From: Alternaria dauci
Taxonomy: Eukaryota > Ascomycota > Dothideomycetes > Pleosporales > Pleosporaceae
Assembly (NCBI RefSeq): GCF_042100115.1
Contig: NC_091272.1
Coordinates: 6,944,001 to 7,008,000 of the forward strand
Length of the DNA: 64,000 nucleotides
Direction of reading: 5' to 3'
How positions within the stretch are numbered: the first letter of the stretch is position 1; each line of letters opens with the position of its first letter. This document shows, piece after piece, positions 53,801 to 61,762 of the stretch. The translations under genes and the position numbers were made by a program. The notes beneath the pieces were generated by a model. That model did not search any database, was not told the DNA's origin, and was given only the letters and a program-made list of their open reading frames with translations.

Positions 53801-55335
53801 TCACCAACCACATCCTTCCTCGTGGCCGTATGGAAGTGGCCCCCGGGGTAGATGACCGGGAAGAAAACATTCGCGCCATGGAGATCGCGATGGAGCAGTT
53901 CAACATTTCCTCCGGCCATCGCGTCATCTTCGTCAGCGTCAAAGGTAGCCACGACATCGTCGGTGCCACCAAGTCTCGCTACAACAAGGACTTCATTCCC
54001 TATACCCTCCGGGCCGTCTGCAAGATGATCGCTGGCGGGTTTTCTGGTAAGCAGGTCGCTATCATCACCCCGTATGTAGCGCAAGTTGCCGCTATCCGCT
54101 TCGTATTGGCTAGATTCATGGAGCACTTAGCCAATCAGGTTGACGAGGAGGAGCTGTTCAAACTTAGCGTCCAGCTGCGAGACGTCGAAGTCTTCACAGT
54201 CGACAAAATGCAGGGCGCCGAGAAGGAAGGTATTGTATTCGACACCACCAACGCTGGCGACCTCGGTTTCGTCAAGCATACCACACGAATGCTCCTAGCC
54301 GTTGGACGCGCGCGTTCCCTCCTCGTTATCGTTGGTAATCCTGTGAGCGTCCTCGCCGAATACACTGGTGCGACCGACAAGGACAAGCGGTACGTCAAGC
54401 TCGCCTACTACAAGGTTTGGAAATGGTGCCTAGACCGAAAATCCGCCATCCAATTGCACGTTGATCCAGAATTAGCTCAAGGTTGGTGCGAGTTCAACCC
54501 CCCGTTCAATGTCGCCGAGCATATAGAGGCCTTCGCTGCGGGCTCTCAGGCCACTGAAGAGCCCATAAAGATGTTTCCCGATGCCAACTACGGACCTCTC
54601 CCCACATTTTCCACAGCCTCCCCCGTCGACGGTGATAGAATTGATTTCTATTCCGGTGGAGATGACTGGAATCGGGATGACGCCAAGGACAAGCCAAATG
54701 ATGATGGGGTTCCTTTCTATTCCGGTGGAGATGACTGGAATCGGGATGACGCCAAGGACAAGCCAAATGATGATGGGGTTCCTTTCTATTCCGGTGGAGA
54801 TGACTGGAATCGGGATGACGCCAAGGACAAGCCAAATGATGATGGGGTTCCTTTCTATTCCGGTGGAGATGACTGGAATCGGGATGACGCCAAGGACAAG
54901 CCAAATGATGATGGGATTCCTTTCTATTCCGGTGGAGATGACTGGAATCGGGATGACGCCAAGGACAAGCCAGAGGGTGAGGATCACGCCGACGATGGTG
55001 GAGACGAAGCCAAGGACAAGCCAGAGGGTGAGGATCACGCCGACGATGGTGGAGACGAAGCCAAGGACAAGCCAGAGGGTGAGGATCATGCCGACGATGG
55101 TGGAGACGAAGCCAAGGACAAGCCAGAGGGTGAGGATCATGCCGACGATGGTGGAGACGAAGCCAAGGACAAGCCAGAGGGTGAGGATCACGCCGACGAT
55201 GGTGGAGACGAAGCCAAGGACAAGCCAGAGGGTGAGGATCACGCTGACGATGATGAGGATCACGCCGGCAATGATGAGGGTCACGGTGGAGATCAGTGCA
55301 GCAACGTAGCACACGACTGGAACCAGTACGATTGA
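50809..55335 (+). CDS. Gene E copy 2: zinc-knuckle SF1 (UPF1-like) helicase, 1,508 aa
   Basis: The start is the ATG at 50,809, the first after the 5'-UTR intron. Four CCHC knuckles lie at about residues 56-69, 78-91, 96-109 and 121-134 (CFTCKEPGHRAKDC, CSNCGEVGHVYRDC, CFNCGGHGHLSKQC, CNGCNRLGHVASDC), suited to single-stranded RNA or DNA. A KEDVSK-type linker and a long unknown region follow. The SF1 core has GPGGVGKT (631-638), DEAGK (904-908), FFGDIHQ (to 948), QYRF (988-991), DKMQGAEKEG (Q1135) and VGRARS (1165-1170), the pattern of UPF1-like SF1B helicases. The tail from about 1,280 is acidic, with five 23-residue and about six 17-residue (EGEDHADDGGDEAKDKP) repeats. A long insertion lies between motifs I and II. 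Whether RNA or DNA is the substrate is not known. Confidence 0.88.
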   Translation: MADQSVMHYMVNDRPTSAPHDTEVYDQGIAVLEAPGKDSVQLGGLPDAPDREKHACFTCKEPGHRAKDCPKKLEQQACSNCGEVGHVYRDCPTNECFNCGGHGHLSKQCPSEPAADQGPRCNGCNRLGHVASDCFYPQPIKTRKFRAPKEDASKEDVSKEDVSKDGKDELPPAQTMAPPLDKPSFTTKLFTRKIPHYVSSVSVEMDISYPSDDASITLRGHAHRAASITLTAHNIVNCTVLPMKITDEFFTSRVSQEDVKRAASKLALSELGMLLHFRFDLQTEQPDGQPLNSRPLYGLGFFSHQNFGIFDEVIHRARDILENGGEGTVLHFFTVATESAQERMDTVYKEMQAQYKNDPILLYWKDCRVNPQTGMEISVDKQPKGFKVPPQWAFQNNTQYVTVHYQNLVHELRKAAKQKGFEITDTKIMKVRGGGDRLYYAELRVPEGASYREGAFVDIQFSPYQEQADTWRFEIKPSAGITPASYIGGFLYRPRLGASFAEQPLFKEGVHYSCAFNYRTLPEAEEALRKLRGIYVFARLNPATVGIKRQINALNHYFRGGDAFSDVTQILHNSYLRFPDDKIVDYFAGMFAYLGDNGAKDSIMERLNRSLQPDVLQKLRALAGGVALIQGPGGVGKTRIIEALAVAHYEAQQTGVIHGLGRLAAFWVTSPLNKQLDDAMLRIYTACLERRKELKAAGIQARFPIVIRRHMKETETAVVRKESEAARNVLLKNEKPPYFEYIEEEHFTKDQLKEQAAAYQEKSSEDRRTMAFLDALTVDSQFRILLETSETKSSFTDKRLQLEMLSEGAWVLRLAGVPERNADTNELVVHEIAQPKKYRDFRFQLDLYASGQEFDADDMRRLTALTNEIIRDLAQLAVAIGMTSDVISQPRTHTLEQPYAVHHDEAGKSSESSTLAPLVYTHAYNNEGPLMVERKAITPHLFFGDIHQPKPSAAGGSEERHVFSDQQDLPFFHRAMLGGCTTIYLHTQYRFNSDINALTNHILPRGRMEVAPGVDDREENIRAMEIAMEQFNISSGHRVIFVSVKGSHDIVGATKSRYNKDFIPYTLRAVCKMIAGGFSGKQVAIITPYVAQVAAIRFVLARFMEHLANQVDEEELFKLSVQLRDVEVFTVDKMQGAEKEGIVFDTTNAGDLGFVKHTTRMLLAVGRARSLLVIVGNPVSVLAEYTGATDKDKRYVKLAYYKVWKWCLDRKSAIQLHVDPELAQGWCEFNPPFNVAEHIEAFAAGSQATEEPIKMFPDANYGPLPTFSTASPVDGDRIDFYSGGDDWNRDDAKDKPNDDGVPFYSGGDDWNRDDAKDKPNDDGVPFYSGGDDWNRDDAKDKPNDDGVPFYSGGDDWNRDDAKDKPNDDGIPFYSGGDDWNRDDAKDKPEGEDHADDGGDEAKDKPEGEDHADDGGDEAKDKPEGEDHADDGGDEAKDKPEGEDHADDGGDEAKDKPEGEDHADDGGDEAKDKPEGEDHADDDEDHAGNDEGHGGDQCSNVAHDWNQYD
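54646..55240 (+). repeat. 69-bp and 51-bp in-frame repeats in the gene E tail
   Basis: Five 69-bp units encode FYSGGDDWNRDDAKDKPNDDG plus two residues. They are followed by about six 51-bp units encoding EGEDHADDGGDEAKDKP. Copy 1 has two of the 69-bp units. The tail is strongly acidic, and the copy number changes in whole codons. Confidence 0.9.
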
Positions 55336-55890
55336 AAAGGTTCTAGAGACGCTGGAGGTGATTTGGAGATCAAGGAAGACAAGCCTCCCAGTAGGATAGT
55401 GTGGGACTAGGCTAATATCGATCTCTTCTTGTTCTTTGAAAGCCAGTACGTAGTAATGAAGAGAAGTAGTAGAGTAAGAGTTTATGCGCTTACTCTATTC
55501 CTCTTAAAGTGATAATACACTGTATCAAAATAATAAACGTGCTGGTAAAAGACGCAAGCACAACACTGTTGAAAGACACTGTAATAAATCGCGGTAAAGG
55601 TGTGTTTCCTAAACACCTTGAGTTCACCGTATGCAGCTGTATATGTTTGACAATAGATGGGTTGGAAGTAAAGCCCTGAACTTCAAGCGGTTCTGGAGAG
55701 TTGCGGCTACGTTGGGGAGAAGAGGAGTTAAGGCAGAAGAGGATTTTGGAGGAGAAGTAATAATATACTGTATGTAGAACTTATACGGGTGTATAAAGCT
55801 GTAATATGTAGTATAGTAAGGTACAATAGGTGGTACAATAGTTGGTAATATGTACTATAGTATGTTGTATTATACATTACGATATATCAC
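55336..55890. other. Gene E 3' flank, copy 2
   Basis: Non-coding. It holds the 32-nt motif at 55,530-55,561 shared with the gene B 3' flank. No gene seen; it leads into the 22-bp array. Confidence 0.5.
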
Positions 55891-56615
55891 GGTTGATGTT
55901 GCAGCAAGTTGAGGTTCATGTTGCAGCAAGTTGCGGTTGATGTTGCAGTAAGTTGCGGTTAATGTTGCAGCAAGTTGAGGTTCATGTTGCAGCAAGTTGC
56001 GGTTAATGTTGCAGCAAGTTGCGGTTGATGTTGCCGCAAGTTGAGGTTCATATTACAGCAAGTTGCGGTTAATGTTACAGCAAGTTGCAGTTAATGTTGC
56101 AGCAAGTTGAGGTTCATGTTGCAGCAAGTTGCGGTTGATGTTGCAGCAAGTTGAGGTTCATGTTGCAGCAAGTTGAGGTTCATGTTGCAGCAAGTTGCGG
56201 TTGATGTTGCCGCAAGTTGAGGTTCATGTTGCAGCAAGTTGCGGTTGATGTTGCAGCAAGTTGCGGTTGATGTTGCCGCAAGTTGAGGTTCATGTTGCAG
56301 CAAGTTGAGGTTTATGTTGCAGCAAGTTGAGGTTCATGTTGCAGCAAGTTGAGGTTTATGTTGCAGCAAGTTGCGGTTGATGTTGCAGCAAGTTGAGGTT
56401 TATGTTGCAGCAAGTTGAGGTTCATGTTACAGTAAGTTGCGGTTAATATTGCAGTAAGTTGCGGTTGATGTTGCCGTAAGTTAAGGTTGATGTTACAGTA
56501 AGTTAAGGTTCATGTTACAGCAAGTTACGGTTTATATTATAGTAAGTTAAGGTTTATATTATAGTAAGTTAAGGTTTATATTATAGTAAGTTAAGGTTTA
56601 TATTATAGTAACTTT
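55891..56615. repeat. 22-bp minisatellite, copy 2 (about 33 units)
   Basis: Units of the type GTTGCAGCAAGTTGMGGTTSAT. The first roughly 25 units keep CA and TG; the last ones next to the AT-rich block have become TTATAGTAAGTTAAGGTTTA. A minus-strand frame rich in Leu, Gln and His is a repeat artefact. Confidence 0.9.
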
Positions 56616-58049
56616 TAATAAATATTAAAGTTAGTATTACCTAATCTTTTAAAAATTTATATATCTATTAGTATAAATAGTTAGTAATCCTTTTACTATA
56701 TCTTTAAAAAATATACTTTCTACTAAATATATTTATAATAATTAATTTTTTTCTTTCTTATTTATTATTTAATAATATTACTATAGAAGTAATAAAACTA
56801 GACTACTTTTACTTTATAATAATAAAGTAATAAATAAAGAAAAAGTATAAAATAAAGCTAGTTAAATTAAATTTTATTTAAATAAGTAGAATAATAAATA
56901 CTAAAGTAAGAATAAAGTTATTAAGTATTTAATTAAGTAATAAGTAAAGATAGTTTAAAGCTATATTAACTAAATACTAGTTACTACTAAGTAAGACTTT
57001 CTTATATTATCTTTATAAAAGAAATTTATACTACTATATATAAAACTTAAATAAAGATTAAGAATTTATAAAGTTTTACTATAATTAAGAAACCTTTTAA
57101 AAAAAGTTATTTATTTTACTTAACTAAGGGTAAGTATATAGTATATATTAATATATTAAATAAGATTTTTTTACTTTTTTATTTATCTATATTCTTATAT
57201 AAAGGTTTACTTAGATTTAATAACTTTTAACTACTTTATAAAAAGAAGAAAAGAGTATAACTTATATTTAAGATAAAGATATTTATAAAGTAAAAGAATA
57301 AAATATTTAATACTTTAAAATAAAAAATATTTTATAAAAATTTAGTATTTTTTCTTTAAGAAAAAAAAGTATAATAAAGTATTAGTAACTACTAAGTATA
57401 GTTATTTAAAAAATAAGAAGTAGTTTTTTATAATTTATTATTTTATAATAACTAGTTACTTCTAATTAACTTACTATATAATAAGCTAAAGCCTAATTAG
57501 TTTATTCCTTAATAGGATCTTAGTTATATATATAAAGTATACTACTTATAGAATCTAAGTAGTAAGTAGTTTACTTAGATTCTATACTAGTAAACTAAAT
57601 AAATAATACTCTAAGCTACTACTTCCTAAATAACTTTTAAACTATAGCTTTCCTTAACTTCTTTTCTTATTTAATAAAATAATAGTATACTTATATAATA
57701 GCTCCTTAAGTATAGCCTTTTATATACTACTTCTAACTATATAGCTATTTTTAATTAAGTAAACTAGTAGAAAGAAATAATTTTAAAAGTAGTATTTATT
57801 AAAAGTTAATAAAAGATTTAAGGTAAAAATAAATTTTTTTTTATTTTATTTAAAAAAAGAGTTTTTAAGTATTTTAAGTAATAGTTAGTATAGTTTTTTA
57901 AATCCTTTATTACTAATAGTAAGATTTATTTCTAAAGTATATAGTTTTATTATTTATATTACTATATAGCTAATAATATTATAAGAATAAAATAAATATA
58001 AACTTTACTACTATTTTACTTTAACTTTAATATAAATTAATCTTAAAAG
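56616..58049. other. AT-rich RIP-saturated block, copy 2
   Basis: Same block as 30,937-32,370, the same length, with only a few base differences (for example near 57,147, 57,492 and 57,515-57,525). No ORF. Confidence 0.75.
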
Positions 58050-58523
58050 CCTTAAGTAACTAAGAAGCCCTAAGTAACTAAGAAGCCCTAAATAACTAAG
58101 AAGCCTTAAGTAACTAAGAAGCCCTAAGTAACTAAGAAGCCCTAAGTAACTAAGAAGCCCTAAGTAACTAAGAAGCCCTAAGTAACTAAGAAGCCCTAAA
58201 TAACTAAGAAGCCTTAAGTAACTAAGAAGCCCTAAGTAACTAAGAAGCCCTAAATAACTAAGAAGCCCTAAGTAACTAAGAAGCCCTAAATAACTAAGAA
58301 GCCTTAAGTAACTAAGAAGCCCTAAGTAACTAAGAAGCCCTAAATAACTAAGAAGCCCTAAATAACTAAGAAGCCCTAAGTAACTAAGAAGCCCTAAGTA
58401 ACTAAGAAGCCCTAAGTAACTAAGAAGCCCTAAATAACTAAGAAGCCCTAAATAACTAAGAAGCCCTAAGTAACTAAGAAGCCCTAAGTAACTAAGAAGC
58501 CCTAAATAACTAAGAAGCCCTAA
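58050..58523. repeat. 18-bp array containing CCCTAA, end of unit 2 (about 26 units)
   Basis: Same unit as at 32,371-32,772, with exactly four more repeats (72 bp). It mixes CCCTAAATAAC, CCCTAAGTAAC and CCTTAAGTAAC variants. It joins unit 2 to unit 3. Confidence 0.92.
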
Positions 58524-58580
58524 ATACTATAGAGGTAAACAGTATAACTAGCATAGGGTTAGAGGTAAGAGAGTAGCTAT

Positions 58581-59179
58581 AGAGGTCTACCCCTAGGGGT
58601 AAGATAGTATCTATAGAGTACTACCCTTAGGGGCGAGATAGTAGGCGTAGAGTGCTACCCCCAGGGGCGAGATAGTAGGCGCGGGTTGCTGCAAGTTACT
58701 GCAAGTTACTACCCCCGGGGGCGAGATAGTAGGCGTAGAGTGCTGCCCCCAGGGGCAAGATAGTAGCCGTAGAGTGCTGCCCCCGGGGGCGAGATAGTAG
58801 CCGTAGAGTGCTGCCCCCGGGGGCGAGATAGTAGCCGTAGAGTGCTGCCCCCAGGGGCGAGATAGTAGCCGTAGAGTGCTGCCCCTAGGGGCGAGATAGT
58901 AGCCGTAGAGTGCTGCCCCTGGGGGCGAGATAGTAGCCGTAGAGTGCTGCCCCCGGGGGCGAGATAGTAGCCGTAGAGTGCTGCCCCCAGGGGCGAGATA
59001 GTAGCCGTAGAGTGCTGCCCCCGGGGGCGAGATAGTAGCCGTAGAGTGCTGCCCCCGGGGGCGAGATAGTAGCCGTAGAGTGCTGCCCCCGGGGGCGAGA
59101 TAGTAGGCGTAGAGTGCTGCCCCCAGGGGCGAGATAGTAGCCGCGGATTGCCGTAAGGTGCTGCCCTTGGGGGCGAGAG
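58581..59179. repeat. 34-bp GC-rich palindromic minisatellite, copy 3 (about 17 units)
   Basis: Same length and apparently the same variant order as in copy 1. Confidence 0.92.
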
Positions 59180-59336
59180 TGACTAACACTCACCGCTAGA
59201 CTTACAGCGGCCTATGCAAGAATAGACGGCTTCTCGCCTACTTATACCTTGTGTAGTACCTCTCTATTGCTTTCTTACCTTCTCTTATCTCTTTTCCACT
59301 TACCTTAGTTTCTGTGTTCTTTCTAACAACGTTGCA

Positions 59337-61604
59337 ATGAAGCGCCCTCTAGCAAACGTTTTAACCAAAAACAGCAAACGGCAGCGTACGAATGATCCAG
59401 AGATTGAAGAGACAACTCCTATCCACGAACAAGCTGCGCCATACCTACTCGCTATAGCGAAGTTTCCAATCGATGCGCTTAGCGCAGAATGGAGTTTTGG
59501 TGTCAATAGGTCTATTGACACAGCACACCAGCGCCGCCTCTGCGAGATCTTTAACGAAACTGGTATTCTTCGACGAGACCCTAGCCACCAACTGCAGATT
59601 GCCTGTTCTAAGGAACACGTAGAGCAGATGCTTCATCATCTGAAGGTGGAATTGCCAGCTCAGAGCACAGTTACTTCTGCCACGTTTGCGGATAAGGAAG
59701 GATTGGAATGGCCGTCGTTCAAGAGCTGGAAAAGCGTGACTGGAGGGACAGCGGAACTTATTACGGGTCACCATCGTGTAGAGGCATTCAAAGAGTATCT
59801 TCGCCTTCGGCAGTTAGGAGAAGAGGAGAGGTGGTGGGTGTGCCGCATCTACGATAAAGGCGGGTGCCCCTTAACGCGCGTACTGTGAACAACAGCCCCT
59901 AACCTTTTTAGACACGCTACCACCAGACACTCGTGTTAAACTTCGGGCGAATCGGGCCGATATTACGCTCCCTGACAATCATGGCCAGATATGGTCCAAG
60001 TTAACCAGCCTGTTCTGCACAAACGCCAATCTCTTTCAAGGCTCAAGCAAGTCAGTTAAGAAAGAGATGAGAGAGCATCTTCAGCTTAGTAGCCGCGTCA
60101 AGTTCCCAATACGGCGGCTAGTTACCCTGTGGAGAAATCAAAACTGGCAGCCCCTGCTTACGCGTTGGTGTTCTACCGCAATTGGGCAGGCAACGTTTAA
60201 TCTCTCCACTTTTGAGTGGATGGCTAGTTGTCGGATAGATGACGTATGTGTAACCCGCCGCCGAAATACTCTGACCTGTCTTGCTAATCTACTATCTAGC
60301 ATTAGTTCGCTGCGTTTGAGAACGTACTTCGCATCTCTACATCTATTCGAAAGCAGTATGGGGTTGACGCCAGTTTAGCAGACTGGAACACGCTAGCTAG
60401 CCTGCCCCAGGCACGAAGTCCCCATGACGTACAAGACCTGTTCTACCCTGGCGAGGAGTTAGACAAGGATCCTGGCCCTTCCCATACGCGCCGGCAGGGC
60501 TTCTTCCCAACTCTAAGCAATGAGGCCTACCATGCGCTATACTCCACTGTACTTTCAAAGCCCACACACACGTACACAAACATCCTCGCTCTCTTAAAAA
60601 CCCCGAAGAAAGAGGGGAAGCTTATGAGGAGTATTATGACCCACGTCAGCCAATGGGTAAACAGCGGATCCGCCAAGGTGTCTGACAGCGACAACAACAA
60701 ACCCGCACTGCGGAAGTATCTAGTGCCCGTGCTGCAGAGCAGGCATGCCGGCCAGGCTGATCAAAAATCTCTTGACCTCCAACAAGAAGTACTGCAACAC
60801 GTACAGCAAAATGCGGAAGCATTCACAAGCTCTATACTAGACCGCTATATTGACGAGTACCCAAGTGCAGAGATCAAGAACTACGGCGCACGCTTCCAGC
60901 ATAAGGTGTGGAGAGAACTGCTGTCAATTGTGACCAGTTTCACAGGGCCAACCTTGCACAACAAGCACTTGGCGTGCCTAATTTAAAGCGATACCTACAT
61001 AGCGCGAACGCCTACAATCGCACAAATCGCGTGTGATGCTATCTGTTAGGTCCCTAAAGTCATTAACGAACCTGCGCTCCAGTCTACTAGGGCAGTAAAC
61101 GACTTGCTAGAGACAATTCAGGTCGCAATCACTGAATGGATGTCTAGACACACTCTAGAAGACTCTGATAATACAAGTCAAGAGGTTCCGCTGCCCGCAA
61201 GGCACTCTAACGCCGAGTCTAGCAGAGAGAGAGAGCTCAATCTGACAGTCTCTAAAGCGGCACGTAGCGTTTCAGCACGGTCGAGTTCGGACCAGCTTAC
61301 CCCAGAGCTAATTTCTCACCCCTCAACTGAGCCGCGCATACCCAAGGCATCCCAGCAGACCAAAGTTCAAAACAGGGGGATTGAGGACTTGAGTCTAAGC
61401 GACCTTGCTGCAGCCCGAGAGAAACACCGTCAGAAACGCACCCTTAGCGACCAGGTAGCTGTAAAGGGCAGTGCTTCTCTAAGCGAAAAGACCCGAAAGA
61501 AACACCGTAAGAAACACACCCTTAGCGACCAGGTAGCTGTAGAGGGCAGTGCTTCTCCAAGCGAAAAGACTCGACAGAAACAACGAGGGGCTTAGAGGAA
61601 GTAA
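59337..61604 (+). pseudogene. Gene A copy 3: ParB/Srx-like protein, broken by RIP
   Basis: Equivalent to 34,062-36,329, with exons at about 59,337-59,837, 59,896-60,243 and 60,300-61,604. It has the same three nonsense changes in exon 3 as copy 1 (TAA at 60,984, TAG at 61,047, TAG at 61,593) and the same missense changes. The two copies therefore share an ancestor that was already mutated. The ParB-like exon 1 is unaltered. Confidence 0.75.
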
Positions 61605-61762
61605 TCCGTATCTGACCCTAGCCCTAACCCAATAGACACTGTTCCTCTCCTCTTTCCTCTGCACTGGATATTGTGATTCTCGATCATCATCTATCGATCT
61701 ACCCTACAAGATCCTCAGCCCTTAGCCAACGTACTATTTTATATAATACTGTTCTTATCATC

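Larger units (their letters stand above)
32773..58523 (+). repeat. Large five-gene tandem unit, copy 2 (25,751 bp), all genes open
   Basis: Second complete unit, directly after the 18-bp array of unit 1. All five genes are free of premature stops here, so it is the reference copy. It is 1,573 bp longer than copy 1. The difference equals +14 of the 34-bp units (476), +1 of the 68-bp units (68), +4 of the 72-bp coding units (288), +3 of the 69-bp coding units (207), +21 of the 22-bp units (462) and +4 of the 18-bp units (72). Gene order is A+, B+, C-, D-, E+. Confidence 0.92.

Noticed and set aside
50809..55335. RecQ-type telomere-linked helicase
   Set aside because: The motifs (GPGGVGKT, GDIHQ, QYRF, QGAEKEG, VGRARS) are SF1/UPF1-like and not the DEAH-type set of RecQ.
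8595..58523. Starship-type giant transposon
   Set aside because: No DUF3435 tyrosine recombinase or other captain-like gene was seen in the unit, and the tandem arrangement is not typical.
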